Source: Sedimentitalea todarodis (GTDB taxonomy: Bacteria > Pseudomonadota > Alphaproteobacteria > Rhodobacterales > Rhodobacteraceae). From it: 64,000 nucleotides of DNA. Below are positions 41,440-50,752 of this stretch, piece by piece. Position 1 is the first letter of the stretch. Each line of letters begins with the position of its first letter. The stretch is taken from the NCBI RefSeq assembly GCF_032595355.1, contig NZ_JASMWN010000009.1:62001-126000 (forward strand). Direction: 5' to 3'. The position numbers and the translations under genes are program-made. Below the pieces are notes generated by a model. That model was not told where the DNA came from and did not search any database. It saw only the letters and a list, made by a program, of their open reading frames with translations.

Positions 41440-41921
41440 CACGAGGTTTTTCCTTTAGTCATCGCATCAAACAGGTCAGTGCCGCCGCGCGTCAAAGCAA
41501 ACGAGGCGGTTCCACGGGCTATTTCAGCATTCTCATGGCCCTCGAACCAGACGCTGCCGGAATTGAAGGCAATATGGCGGGTCTTCCGAAAACAATGCGC
41601 GCGAACGATGACATCCGCGCGCGAATAGGCGGGGCGCAGGTAATCAACTCTGAGGTCGAGAGTGGCCATGGTGCTGACGCCCTCGATTGCCACAAAGTTT
41701 GCCAGTCCGAAGACACTGTCCAGGAGAGCCGTCAGGATACCACCATGAAGCAGGGTCTGGTCCGCATCGACGCAAAAATCCGGATTAAACGGCATCCGAA
41801 CCCGAACACCTTCGCTCGAAACCTCTTCGATCTCAAGCGCCATATGCGTAATCAGACCCTTGCCGCGCGCATTCCACATTTGCGCGATTTGCTCCATCTT
41901 CTTCTTGGTGATGTCAGACAT
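41439..41921 (-). CDS. PaaI-like hot-dog thioesterase
   Basis: A 160-residue hot-dog protein: QTLLHGGILTALLDSVFGLA is the PaaI-type catalytic region with the HGG loop and Asp, and LDLRVDYLRPAY the next strand. AAAGGAAAG precedes the ATG at 41921. It follows the crotonase gene by 12 bases and is coupled to the next thioesterase. Confidence 0.85.
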   Translation of the reverse strand: MSDITKKKMEQIAQMWNARGKGLITHMALEIEEVSSEGVRVRMPFNPDFCVDADQTLLHGGILTALLDSVFGLANFVAIEGVSTMATLDLRVDYLRPAYSRADVIVRAHCFRKTRHIAFNSGSVWFEGHENAEIARGTASFALTRGGTDLFDAMTKGKTS

Positions 41922-41933
41922 GCGATCTTTCCT

Positions 41934-42737
41934 TTAACGCCCAGTGAAGTTGGGTTTTCGTTTCTCGATGAAAGCAGCAACCGCCTCGTGGTGGTCTTCG
42001 GTCTGATGCATGAGTGCCTGATAGGCCGCCGCGGAATTCAGGAAATCTGGTAGATCCATTCGTTCGGCATTGCGCATCAGACGCTTGGCGATTCGCACCG
42101 CGCGCGGTGGTTTCGCGGCGATCGCGGCGGCCCGTTCGCCGGCCCGTTCCATCAATTTTTCATGGGGCACAAGTTCAAGCACCATGCCAAGCTCCAGTGC
42201 CTCTTCGGCCTCGACCATGCGCCCCGAGAAGGTCAGATCGGCGGCCTTCTGGTGGCCCAGACGACGCAACAGGAACCAGCTGCCTGCATCGCCCGGAATG
42301 ATCCCGAGATTCAGAAACACCTCGCCGAACTTTGCTTTCTCCGATGCGATGCGCATGTCGCACATCATGGTCAGGTCGCACCCCGCGCCGACCGCGGGTC
42401 CGTTGACCGCGGCGATCGTCGGAACATCCAGGTTATAGAGCGCCTGTGGCAGGCGCTGCACCCCATCGACATAGCTCTGCGCCGCCGCAAGCGGCTCCTT
42501 GCGAAAGATGCTGTCGGGGTCGTTCATCTCCTTGATGTCGCCGCCGGCACAAAAGGCCGGGTCGGCACCGGTCAGGATCATGACGCTGACCTGCGGGTCT
42601 GCCTGCACCTTGGCGAATGTGTCCAGAAGGGCGGCGATCATTTCATTGCCGGTGATCGGGTTGCGACGCTCGGGATCGTTCAGCGTGACCGTGGCGATCC
42701 TGTCGCAAATGTCCAAAAGGACGGGTTGCTTACTCAT
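41934..42737 (-). CDS. Enoyl-CoA hydratase/isomerase family protein
   Basis: A 267-residue crotonase with FCAGGDIKEM and VGAGCDLTMMCDMRIAS. The first catalytic Glu is Asp here, and the second site reads FGEVFLNLGIIPGDAG without Glu at the expected position, so isomerase chemistry is as likely as hydration. KRKPNFTGR is the standard end. ATG 42737 is preferred because GGAAAG lies just upstream; an in-frame ATG at 42746 is the alternative. The start overlaps the end of the SDR gene by 8 bases. Confidence 0.83.
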   Translation of the reverse strand: MSKQPVLLDICDRIATVTLNDPERRNPITGNEMIAALLDTFAKVQADPQVSVMILTGADPAFCAGGDIKEMNDPDSIFRKEPLAAAQSYVDGVQRLPQALYNLDVPTIAAVNGPAVGAGCDLTMMCDMRIASEKAKFGEVFLNLGIIPGDAGSWFLLRRLGHQKAADLTFSGRMVEAEEALELGMVLELVPHEKLMERAGERAAAIAAKPPRAVRIAKRLMRNAERMDLPDFLNSAAAYQALMHQTEDHHEAVAAFIEKRKPNFTGR

Positions 42738-43584
42738 TCTTTCCATCTCCGCGTTCGCGTTTTTCGAACATGTCGGGATTGATCATGTCGCGGGCATCGT
42801 GGCCCATATGCAGGGTTTCCCCACCGTCCACATAGATATCTTCGCCGGTGATGAAATTCCCCAGATCGGACGCCAGGAAGATGATTGTCCCGGCAATGTC
42901 CTCGGCCATACCCATCCGGTTCAGGACCGAGCGGTTAAGCTTCTTCCACTGTTCCGGTGAAATGGGGTAGCGGCCAAGCGCATCGGTCTTGATCGTGCCC
43001 GGCGCAACACAGTTCAGACGGATCCCGTATTCGCCCCATTCGGCGGCCAGTGTCTTCATCATGCCGGTCACGCCAGCGCGGGCGGCGACGGTGTGCGTAA
43101 AGCCGGTGAGTGCGGTGCGCACTGAAATGGCGGTGACAAACACGACCGATCCCCCGTTGTCATACATGAAGTGATCGGCAACGGCGCGGGTCATCTGCCA
43201 TGACCCGATCAGGTTGTTGCGGATCACGGCCTCGAAGCCCTTGTTGGTGATATCGCGGGCGGCAGCGATGTACTGGCCGCCCGCATTGTTCACCAGAACA
43301 TCGAGCTGACCGTAATGGTCCTTGATCCGTTCCATCGCGGTTTCGATGCTGTCCTCGTCACGGGTATCGCCGGGCACGACAAACGCCTCGCCCCCCGCTG
43401 CCCGGATCATCTCGGCGGTTTCCTCCAGCGGCTCTTCCCGGCGTGCAAACAGCGCAAGTCTGGCCCCGCAGGAGGCCATTTCAAGCGCTGTCGCCCGGCC
43501 CATACCTGATCCGGATCCCGTGACCAGGGCAACCTGTCCCGCCATGAGATCCGGCGCGTAGCGCCTTGATTTTTCTTCGCTCAT
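42730..43584 (-). CDS. 2,4-dienoyl-CoA reductase (DECR)-like SDR
   Basis: A 284-residue SDR: TGSGSGMGRATALEMA, VLVNNAGGQYIAAARDI, KTLAAEWGEYGIRLNCVAPG. The last stretch resembles animal DECR enzymes (AAEWGxYGxRxN). The classical YxxxK is replaced by T165-V-A-A-R169, so the usual SDR catalytic pair is missing. DECR enzymes also deviate from the classical catalytic set. It may reduce a dienoyl-CoA. AAGGGGTCGG precedes the ATG. It lies between an IVD-type ACAD and a crotonase. Confidence 0.83.
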   Translation of the reverse strand: MSEEKSRRYAPDLMAGQVALVTGSGSGMGRATALEMASCGARLALFARREEPLEETAEMIRAAGGEAFVVPGDTRDEDSIETAMERIKDHYGQLDVLVNNAGGQYIAAARDITNKGFEAVIRNNLIGSWQMTRAVADHFMYDNGGSVVFVTAISVRTALTGFTHTVAARAGVTGMMKTLAAEWGEYGIRLNCVAPGTIKTDALGRYPISPEQWKKLNRSVLNRMGMAEDIAGTIIFLASDLGNFITGEDIYVDGGETLHMGHDARDMINPDMFEKRERGDGKNE

Positions 43585-43595
43585 GTTCCGACCCC

Positions 43596-44795
43596 TTAGT
43601 TTTTCAGAAGTTCGCCAGAGATGATGAGCTTGCGCACCTCCTGGGTGCCCGCGCCGACCTCTAGCACGCGACCGGTACGGTAGAGCCGGTTCACTTCGGT
43701 ATCGCGCATATAGCCCGAACCGCCGTGAATCTGGACGGCCTTGTCCAGCACGAAGGATGTCGCCTCGGCGGCCTTGTAGATTGCCGCAGCGGTGAGCTTG
43801 TGGATCTCGCCACGCCCGCCTTCGCCCTCTTCAAGGCCCTCACACATGGCCGCGGTACGCAAGGACAGGCTGCGCGCCGCCTCGATCTGGGTGTACATGT
43901 CGGCCAGCATCGCCTGCACCATCTGAAAACTGGCGATCGGCTTGCCGAATTGCTGCCGTGTCTTGGCGTAGTCGACGGAAATATCCAGCGCCCGCTGCGC
44001 AATGCCCATTGCGTTGAAGCAGACGATGGCACGTTCCAGATCCAGCCCGGACATCGTCACGGCAACGCCGCCATCCAGTTTGCCGACCATATTCTTGGCC
44101 GGAACGCGGCAATCTTCGAACACCAGTTCCCCGGTGGGCGAGCCACGGAAGCCCATCTTGTTGAGCTTCTGGGCAACCTTGAAACCTGGCGTGTCGGTTT
44201 CAACGATGAAGGCGGAAATTCCCTTGGCCCCTTTTTCCGGCGAGGTCTTGGCATAGACCAGGACCAGATCGGCAATCGGTCCGTTGGTGATGTAGATCTT
44301 GGAACCGTTCAGGATGTAGTCGTCTCCATCCTTTTTGGCCGTGGTCCGCATCGAACCGAGCGCGTCAGACCCCGCGCCGGGTTCGGTCAGACCCAGGGCG
44401 CCGATCAGCGTGCCGTCGCAAAGGCCCGGCAGATACTTGTGGCGCAGGTCGTCACTGGCGTTGCGATAGATGTTGTTGACGCACAAGTTGTCGTGGGCCA
44501 CATGGGTTAGCCCGATGGCGGCAGAGGACCGCGAAAGCTGTTCGGTGATGATACAGGCCGAGGTAAAATCCAGCCCCGCACCGCCGAATTCAGGCGGCAC
44601 GTTCAGGCCCAGATAGCCCATCTCGCCAAGCTTGGGAAAGACCGAAGGCGGCAGGTCATCAGTGTCGTCCATTTCCGCATTCAGATGGTGAAACTCGGAC
44701 ATGAAGAACTTGCCGGCCTGATCGGCCAGAGCCTGTTGCTCCTCCGTCATGAAATGTGTTGGCAAAGCGGTGTCGTTGCGAAGTTGCTTGTTCAT
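43596..44795 (-). CDS. Isovaleryl-CoA-dehydrogenase-type acyl-CoA dehydrogenase
   Basis: A 399-residue ACAD of the IVD group: LTEPGAGSDALGSMRT, LNGSKIYITNGPIADL, MGFRGSPTGELVFEDCRVP, and the helix-G Glu in SGLDLERAIVC. GAGTQEVRK at the end lacks the MCAD-type Glu, as in IVD. The neighbouring gene at 44810 is a close paralogue, so a tandem duplication is likely. IVD-type enzymes act on branched acyl-CoA. GGGGGG precedes the ATG. Confidence 0.88.
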   Translation of the reverse strand: MNKQLRNDTALPTHFMTEEQQALADQAGKFFMSEFHHLNAEMDDTDDLPPSVFPKLGEMGYLGLNVPPEFGGAGLDFTSACIITEQLSRSSAAIGLTHVAHDNLCVNNIYRNASDDLRHKYLPGLCDGTLIGALGLTEPGAGSDALGSMRTTAKKDGDDYILNGSKIYITNGPIADLVLVYAKTSPEKGAKGISAFIVETDTPGFKVAQKLNKMGFRGSPTGELVFEDCRVPAKNMVGKLDGGVAVTMSGLDLERAIVCFNAMGIAQRALDISVDYAKTRQQFGKPIASFQMVQAMLADMYTQIEAARSLSLRTAAMCEGLEEGEGGRGEIHKLTAAAIYKAAEATSFVLDKAVQIHGGSGYMRDTEVNRLYRTGRVLEVGAGTQEVRKLIISGELLKN

Positions 44796-44809
44796 GGTTT
44801 CGTCCCCCC

Positions 44810-46024
44810 TCAGGCGCGCAGAAGTTCTTCGGCAATGATGATCTTGCGGACTTCGCTTGTGCCCGCGCCGATTTCCAACAACTTGTTGGCGCGGAACAAC
44901 CGGTTGATCTCGGTGTCCTGCATGTAGCCAGAGCCACCATGGATATGGCAGGCTTCGGTCACCGCCTTGTTGAATGCCTCGCCGGCGTACAGACAGGCCG
45001 CCGCAGTCAGTTTGTGAATTTCGCCGCGGCCTCCGGCCCCTTTTGGCAGGCCCGTACAGGCGGCCAGCGCTCGATACCCGAAGGCGCGCGCCGTTTCGAC
45101 CTCGATGTAGATCTGGGCCAGTTTCGACTGCATCATCTGGAAACTTGCGATTGGCTTGCCGAACTGCTCCCGGATTTTGGCGTATTCCAGACCCAGTTCC
45201 AGCGCCCGTTCGGCCATACCTACGCAGACTGAGGCAACCATAGCACGCTCCAGATCCAGCCCGCTCATTACCACCGAAACGCCGGTGTTTTCCTCACCCA
45301 CCATGGCGGATGCGGGCACGCGGCAATCTTCGAACACCAACTCTCCGGTCGGAGAGCCTCGGAAGCCCATTTTGTCGAGCTTTTGCGCCACCTTGAAGCC
45401 GGGATTGTCGGTCTCAATGATGAAGGCGGAAATGCCCTTGGCGCCCTTCGATTTCTCGGTCTTTGCGTAAAGCAGAATCACGTCGGCAATCGGGCCGTTG
45501 GTGATGTAGATCTTCGAGCCGTTGATGACGTAGTCATCACCGTCACGGCGCGCGGTGGTCGCCATGGACCCAAGCGCATCGGATCCCGCACCCGGTTCGG
45601 TCAGACCCAGAGCACCGACAAGCTCGCCCGAGCAAAGGCCCGGTACGTATTTCTTTACCTGCTCTTCGGACCCGTTGCGCAGCAGGTTGTTCAGGCACAG
45701 GTTGTCATGCGCGCCATGCGACAACCCCACAGCCGGGTTCCATTTCGAGATCACCTCGGACACTAGCGCCTGGGTGAATTCATCTTGACCCGATCCGCCC
45801 AGCTCCTCGGGAGCGGTGATTCCCAGCAGGCCCAGCTCACCCATTTGCTTGAACAGGTCTTCGGGCCACCATTCTTCCTCGTCCATGCGAGCCTGCAACG
45901 GGTGCAGTACCTCGCGCGACACACGATCCACGTGATCGACAATCTGGCGTTGCTCGTCGGTCAACGAATAGTTTGCCCTGATGGCTTCCAGGTCAGCCGC
46001 GATAGCCTCACTTTGAGTCGTCAT
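44810..46024 (-). CDS. Isovaleryl-CoA-dehydrogenase-type acyl-CoA dehydrogenase
   Basis: A 404-residue ACAD, first gene of its minus-strand operon. It shares with the next gene LTEPGAGSDALGSM, NGSKIYITNGPIADV, SGLDLERAMVAS (helix-G Glu) and IGAGTSEVRK. Its N-terminal region is about 20 residues longer and polar. GGGAGG precedes the ATG at 46024. Operator site D lies 43-56 bases upstream. Likely substrate: a branched, short to medium acyl-CoA. Confidence 0.88.
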   Translation of the reverse strand: MTTQSEAIAADLEAIRANYSLTDEQRQIVDHVDRVSREVLHPLQARMDEEEWWPEDLFKQMGELGLLGITAPEELGGSGQDEFTQALVSEVISKWNPAVGLSHGAHDNLCLNNLLRNGSEEQVKKYVPGLCSGELVGALGLTEPGAGSDALGSMATTARRDGDDYVINGSKIYITNGPIADVILLYAKTEKSKGAKGISAFIIETDNPGFKVAQKLDKMGFRGSPTGELVFEDCRVPASAMVGEENTGVSVVMSGLDLERAMVASVCVGMAERALELGLEYAKIREQFGKPIASFQMMQSKLAQIYIEVETARAFGYRALAACTGLPKGAGGRGEIHKLTAAACLYAGEAFNKAVTEACHIHGGSGYMQDTEINRLFRANKLLEIGAGTSEVRKIIIAEELLRA

Positions 46025-46055
46025 ATCATCCTCCCGAGAAATGTCGTTTGTGGTG

Positions 46056-46091
46056 TTGACCAAAATCAAACACATGTTAGAAAATAGATCA
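46056..46091. promoter_or_regulatory. Divergent promoter with operator site D
   Basis: CAAACA-CA-TGTTAG (46067-46080) matches the repeated palindrome with one change. Plus strand: TTGACC (46056-46061) and TAGAAA (46078-46083), 16 apart, lead to the hydratase-AtuA-carboxylase operon. Minus strand: TGATCT (46091-46086) and TTGATT (46069-46064), 16 apart, lead to the IVD-type operon. The AGATCAAGC segment to the right is identical at site B, at the same distance. Confidence 0.72.
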
Positions 46092-46158
46092 AGCCAAGCT
46101 TTTTGCGACCTGACGTTAGAAGGCACGGCGCACAAACTATTTTGGGGGAGCTTCGGAA

Positions 46159-46944
46159 ATGGGTGAGAGCGTTGTTCAATCGCAGATGCGTGGCGACGAA
46201 GTTCGTATCACGATTCGACGTCCTGAGAATCGAAATGCCCTAAACCGTGAAGTCGCAGACGGGATCATGGCCGCCATATATGCTGCCGAGAAGGACAGCG
46301 ATTGCCGTGTGATCGTTCTGACCGGCGAGGGAGATCGCGCCTTCTGCGCCGGCGGCGACATCAAGGCGGGTGCGGACGGTGGTCCGTTCGTTCAGGATCC
46401 GGCCGATCCTGATCATTTCGCCGGAAGGTTGTTCGAAACGATACAGGCCTGCCGAAAGCCGACGATCGCGCGTGTCAACGGCGTCGCGATGGGGGCAGGG
46501 GCGGGCATTATCTGTGCCTGCGATCTGGCTGTGATGGCGGACCACGCCCGCATCGGAACGCCGGAAGTGAAGGTGGGTTTGTTTCCCATGACGATCGTAC
46601 CACCCATGATGCGCGTGCTCCCCCGACGCAGGTTGATGGAGATGTTCATCACCGGCGTCCCTCTGACGGCCGAGGAAGCCCTGCAATTCAATCTGGTCAA
46701 CTATGTGACCGATGCCGCGGGGTTGGACGACAAAGTTGCAGAACTGGTTGCCCAGATTGCTGCGCAGTCGCCGAGCGCGATCCGGCTGGGAAAATACGCC
46801 TGTCATGCGATGGAGGACATGACCTATCCGCAGCAAATGCGGTTTGCAGAAACGCTATTGCCCCGCGTTGCACAGACAGAAGATGCGCGCGAGGGCTTTG
46901 ATGCCTTCATTGCGAAACGCAAACCTGAATGGACAGGCCGCTAA
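46159..46944 (+). CDS. Methylglutaconyl-CoA-hydratase-like crotonase
   Basis: A 261-residue crotonase: FCAGGDIKAG, GAGAGIICACD (Gly where the first Glu would be) and GTPEVKVGLFPMTIVPPM, with the second Glu present. The EVKxGLxP pattern resembles LiuC/AtuE-type hydratases, which hydrate 3-methylglutaconyl-CoA and isohexenylglutaconyl-CoA. It heads the operon with AtuA and the three-subunit carboxylase. Hydration of the carboxylated product would fit well. GGGGGAGC precedes the ATG. Confidence 0.83.
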   Translation: MGESVVQSQMRGDEVRITIRRPENRNALNREVADGIMAAIYAAEKDSDCRVIVLTGEGDRAFCAGGDIKAGADGGPFVQDPADPDHFAGRLFETIQACRKPTIARVNGVAMGAGAGIICACDLAVMADHARIGTPEVKVGLFPMTIVPPMMRVLPRRRLMEMFITGVPLTAEEALQFNLVNYVTDAAGLDDKVAELVAQIAAQSPSAIRLGKYACHAMEDMTYPQQMRFAETLLPRVAQTEDAREGFDAFIAKRKPEWTGR

Positions 46945-46965
46945 TCAAGCGGGGAGGAGAAGCAT

Positions 46966-48765
46966 ATGTCAGATCGAAAACTGCGCATTGGATGCGCATC
47001 GGGATTTTGGGGCGATACGCCTGAAGCGATCGGTCAACTGGTCTCTAAGGGCGAGATCAACTATCTGGTGTTCGACTATCTGGCCGAGGTGACAATGTCG
47101 CTGATGGCGCGTGCCCGCGCCAAGACACCCGAGTCGGGCTATGCGCCGGATTTCGTCAAGGCGCTGGCACCCTGGTTGCCGGACATCAAGGCCAAGGGGA
47201 TCAAGGTCGTTGCCAATGCCGGGGGCGTGAACCCGCGCGGCTGCCGCGACGCGCTTGCTAAGGCCGCTGCCGAAGCCGGGATCGATTTGTCCATCGGAGT
47301 CGTGCTGGGCGATGACCTGTTGCCGAAGGCCGACGAAATTCGCAAAAGCGGTCAGACGGAAATGTTCTCGGGTGTCGAGTTTCCGGGCGACATCTGGAGC
47401 ATGAACGCCTATCTGGGTGCCCGCCCCATCGCGGCCGCGCTGGATGCCGGGGCCGACATCGTAATCACGGGGCGCTGCGCCGACAGCGCGGTCGCGCTTG
47501 GCCCCCTGATGCACGAATACGGCTGGGGCGATGACGACTGGGACAAGCTGAGCCAGGGATCGCTGGCGGGTCACCTGATCGAATGCGGCCCCCAGGGAAC
47601 GGGCGGCAACTTTACCGACTGGCAGGACGTGCCGGGTTGGGACAATATGGGGATGCCCATCGTCGAGGTGTCGGAAGACGGCAGTTTCGTCATGACCAAG
47701 ACGCCTGACACCGGCGGGCTGGTCGTGCCCGGATCGGTCGGAGAGCAGATGCTCTATGAAATCGGTGATCCGCGCGCTTACCTGTTGCCCGACGTGATCT
47801 GCGACTGGTCCGGGGTCAACCTGGAACAGGTCGGACCCGATCGGGTGCTGGTCAAGGGCGGCAAGGGTCTCGGGCGCACCGACAGCTACAAGGTGTCGGC
47901 GACCCATGCAGATGGCTGGCGCGCGGTCTCTACCCTGACACTGGCCGCGATTGATGCACCCGCCAAGGCCGAACGCGTGGCCGAGGCGATCCTGACCCGC
48001 TGTCGCCGGATTTTCCGCGATCGCAACATGGGCGATTTCCGGCAGGTCAGCGTCGAAGTGCTGGGCGCCGAGTCCACTTATGGCGCAAATGCGCGCGCCC
48101 AGACCCGCGAAGTGGTGCTCAAGATCGGCGCGGTCCATGACGATCGCACCGCGCTGAACATCTTTGCCGGAGAAATCGCACCCATGGCGATTTCGACCGC
48201 GCAGGGTCTGACCGGGTTCTTCGCCGGACGGCCAAAGGTACAGCCGGTGGTCCGTCTGTTCTCCTTCCTGCAGAACAAGGCCGACACCCCCGTCGCAGTC
48301 GAGGTCGACGGCAAGGATGTGCCCGTCGCCGTGGCCACCAGTCCAGTCCACCTTGATCCGCCTGCCGCGCCGCCGGCAGATAGCCGCGCGCCCGGTCCGG
48401 ACGCGATCAAGGTGCGCCTCGTCGATCTGGCTTGGGGCCGCTCAGGCGACAAGGGGGATATCGCCAATATCGGCATCCTTGCGCGCAAGCCCGACTACCT
48501 GCCATATATCCGCTCGGCCCTTAGCGAAAAGGTGGTGAAAGACTATTTCTCCCATGTCTGCGAAGGCAAGGTCGAGCGGTTCGACCTGCCCGGAAGCCAT
48601 TCGCTGAACTTCCTGCTGCATGAATCGCTGGGCGGGGGCGGCATCGCCTCGGTCCGCATCGATCCGCAAGGCAAAGGGTTTGCGCAGATGCTGCTTGATA
48701 TTGAAATTCCTGTGCCGGTCGATCTGGCCGCGCGCGACGGGCTGAACGCCTCGGACCGGAACTAA
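46966..48765 (+). CDS. atuA: AtuA-family protein (acyclic terpene utilisation, DUF1446)
   Basis: A 599-residue protein. The N-terminal part (about residues 1-450) starts KLRIGCASGFWGDTPEA and holds VVANAGGVNPRGC and GADIVITGRCADSAVALGP, hallmarks of the AtuA/DUF1446 domain. The C-terminal part (about 485-599) starts VRLVDLAWGRSGDKGD and has LPGSHSLNFLLHESLGGGG, the AtuA-like second domain. AtuA is required for citronellol/geraniol use in Pseudomonas aeruginosa, but its reaction is unknown. GGGGAGGAGA precedes the ATG. It lies directly before the biotin carboxylase gene (12 bases), which links it to carboxylation of a beta-methyl acyl-CoA. Confidence 0.9.
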   Translation: MSDRKLRIGCASGFWGDTPEAIGQLVSKGEINYLVFDYLAEVTMSLMARARAKTPESGYAPDFVKALAPWLPDIKAKGIKVVANAGGVNPRGCRDALAKAAAEAGIDLSIGVVLGDDLLPKADEIRKSGQTEMFSGVEFPGDIWSMNAYLGARPIAAALDAGADIVITGRCADSAVALGPLMHEYGWGDDDWDKLSQGSLAGHLIECGPQGTGGNFTDWQDVPGWDNMGMPIVEVSEDGSFVMTKTPDTGGLVVPGSVGEQMLYEIGDPRAYLLPDVICDWSGVNLEQVGPDRVLVKGGKGLGRTDSYKVSATHADGWRAVSTLTLAAIDAPAKAERVAEAILTRCRRIFRDRNMGDFRQVSVEVLGAESTYGANARAQTREVVLKIGAVHDDRTALNIFAGEIAPMAISTAQGLTGFFAGRPKVQPVVRLFSFLQNKADTPVAVEVDGKDVPVAVATSPVHLDPPAAPPADSRAPGPDAIKVRLVDLAWGRSGDKGDIANIGILARKPDYLPYIRSALSEKVVKDYFSHVCEGKVERFDLPGSHSLNFLLHESLGGGGIASVRIDPQGKGFAQMLLDIEIPVPVDLAARDGLNASDRN

Positions 48766-48777
48766 TAGGACAATACC

Positions 48778-50247
48778 ATGACCATTTCAAAACTCCTGGT
48801 CGCCAATCGGGGTGAAATCGCAGCGCGCGTGTTACGCACCGCCAAGGCCCGCGGCCTTGCGACGGCTGTGTTGAGCCACGTCGCTGAACAAGAGGGGCCG
48901 GCCCACCTGATCGCAGACGAGATTGTGATGATCGAAGGGCCAACGCCTGTGGCCGCCTATCTCGATATTCCGCAGATTGTCGAGGCTGCAAAGAAAATCG
49001 GCGCCGACGCGGTGCATCCCGGCTATGGCTTTTTGTCCGAGAACGCGGCCTTCGTCGCGGCGCTGGAAGAGGCCGGTGTGACATTTATCGGCCCGACGTC
49101 CGAGACCATCGACCTGATGGGCGACAAGGTCCGTGCGCGCGCCTTTGTCGAGGAGCACGGCTTCCCGGTTGCCCCCTCGGCGATCGAGGATGACGATCCG
49201 GCGAGTTTTGTCGAACGCGCCCGCACGGTGGGCTACCCTCTGCTGATCAAGCCCTCGGCTGGCGGCGGCGGCAAGGGTATGCGCATTGTGCGCGAAGACA
49301 GCACGTTGGAAACCGAAATCGAAACGGCACGTCGCGAAGGCGTCCGTTATTTTGGCGATGGCCGGCTGTTCGTCGAATGCTATATCGAACGTCCGCGCCA
49401 TATCGAGGTGCAGGTGATGGGTGACGGGCAGGGTAACGTGGTCCATTTCTGGGAACGCGAATGTTCGATCCAGCGCCGGTTCCAGAAGATTATCGAAGAA
49501 ACGCCGTCACCGGCGCTGACCCCAGAACAGCGGGACGAGATCTGTGAAACCGCTGCGGGGATTGCCCGCGCCGTCAAATACCGCGGGGCAGGGACCGTCG
49601 AATTCATTTATGCGCAGGACGGGGCCTTTTACTTCCTCGAAATGAACACCCGCCTTCAGGTCGAACATCCGGTGACCGAACTGGTGACTGGCTTCGATCT
49701 AGTTGCCGAGCAACTGCGCGTAGCTGCGGGCGAGGGCTTGAGTGCCGCACAGGCGGATATTCCGCAGACCGGCCATTCGATCGAATTGCGCATCTGTGCC
49801 GAGGACGCGACCGCCGATTTTCGCCCCGCGATCGGGGATATCCTGCTGCTGGACGAACCCATGGGCGAGGGGATCCGCGTGGACAGCGGCATTCTGGACG
49901 GCGGCAAGGTGACAACCGACTTCGACCCGATGTTGTCCAAGCTGATCGTGCATGGCCCGGATCGCGCGCAGGCCATCGCCCGTGCCCGGAATGCGGTGCA
50001 AAACTATGTGATTCTCGGGGTGACGACCAACACCGGTTACCTGGATGAGATCCTTGCACATCCAGATTTTGCCTCGGGCGATGTTTCAACCGGCTTCCTG
50101 GCTGAACAATCCGAAACGCTGACCGCACCGGGGGAAGATGTCTCTGACCTGCTGATGGCGGCGGCGGCCCTGTCGGACGAACGGCTGGTGAGCGACGTAA
50201 TGCAGATACCGGAAATGTACCGCAAGATGGGCGGGTGGAGAAACTGA
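48778..50247 (+). CDS. Biotin carboxylase subunit of acyl-CoA carboxylase system 2
   Basis: A 489-residue stand-alone biotin carboxylase. VANRGEIAARVLRTAK, VHPGYGFLSENAAF, the ATP-grasp loop SAGGGGKGMRIV, WERECSIQRRFQ and EMNTRLQVEHPVTE are all present. There is no C-terminal biotin domain; that function is in the next gene, whose ATG overlaps this stop (TGATG). The split resembles AccC/AccB of acetyl-CoA carboxylase rather than the fused alpha subunits of systems 1 and 3. It would carboxylate biotin on the small carrier protein. Confidence 0.92.
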   Translation: MTISKLLVANRGEIAARVLRTAKARGLATAVLSHVAEQEGPAHLIADEIVMIEGPTPVAAYLDIPQIVEAAKKIGADAVHPGYGFLSENAAFVAALEEAGVTFIGPTSETIDLMGDKVRARAFVEEHGFPVAPSAIEDDDPASFVERARTVGYPLLIKPSAGGGGKGMRIVREDSTLETEIETARREGVRYFGDGRLFVECYIERPRHIEVQVMGDGQGNVVHFWERECSIQRRFQKIIEETPSPALTPEQRDEICETAAGIARAVKYRGAGTVEFIYAQDGAFYFLEMNTRLQVEHPVTELVTGFDLVAEQLRVAAGEGLSAAQADIPQTGHSIELRICAEDATADFRPAIGDILLLDEPMGEGIRVDSGILDGGKVTTDFDPMLSKLIVHGPDRAQAIARARNAVQNYVILGVTTNTGYLDEILAHPDFASGDVSTGFLAEQSETLTAPGEDVSDLLMAAAALSDERLVSDVMQIPEMYRKMGGWRN

Positions 50248-50750
50248 TGCAACGGATCTTTCAGATCGACGGAGAAGAGACTGAATGTTGGTTGGGCCAT
50301 GATGGCAGCCGGTTCGTACTTAATACCCCCAATGGTACTGTTGCCTGCCAATTGGACCCGACGGGCCTGCCGGGCGGTTATACGTTGCGGGCTAAGGGTG
50401 TTGTCCGCGAATTGCGACTGGCCGTGGGGCCGGAAGCAACTTTTGTGCACATGAACGGTCGCACCTACGAAGTCGGGCGGGTTGATCCCGCCGAGCGCCT
50501 GGCTGGAAGCGATGGTGGCACAGGCGATGATCGGTTGGTCGCGCCTATGCCCGGAGTCGTGGTGTCGGTCGCGGTCAAACCCGGCGATACAGTTAAAGAA
50601 GGCCAGCCGCTTTTGGTTATCGAAAGCATGAAGCTGGAAACCACACTGACGGCGCCACGCGACGGGGTCGTTGCCGAAATGCCATTCGCCGAAGGCGACA
50701 GTTTTGGGCTGAAAGATATCCTGGCCCAATTGGCCCCGGAGGAGGAGTGA
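50247..50750 (+). CDS. Biotin carboxyl carrier protein of system 2
   Basis: A 167-residue carrier. The C-terminal biotinyl domain (about residues 95-167) has VAPMPGVVVSVAVKPGD and IESMKLET, with Lys129 as the biotin site. The N-terminal 90 residues form a separate beta-rich region like the BT domain of fused alpha subunits. ATG 50247 overlaps the previous stop and is 6-11 bases from GGTGGAG; an in-frame GTG at 50235 is an alternative. It links the biotin carboxylase and the carboxyltransferase genes on either side. Confidence 0.9.
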   Translation: MQRIFQIDGEETECWLGHDGSRFVLNTPNGTVACQLDPTGLPGGYTLRAKGVVRELRLAVGPEATFVHMNGRTYEVGRVDPAERLAGSDGGTGDDRLVAPMPGVVVSVAVKPGDTVKEGQPLLVIESMKLETTLTAPRDGVVAEMPFAEGDSFGLKDILAQLAPEEE

Positions 50751-50752
50751 GA

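Noticed and set aside
46969..48351. Long minus-strand open frame (460 codons) opposite the AtuA gene
   Set aside because: It is a shadow caused by GC-rich third codon positions; the plus frame encodes a clear AtuA protein.
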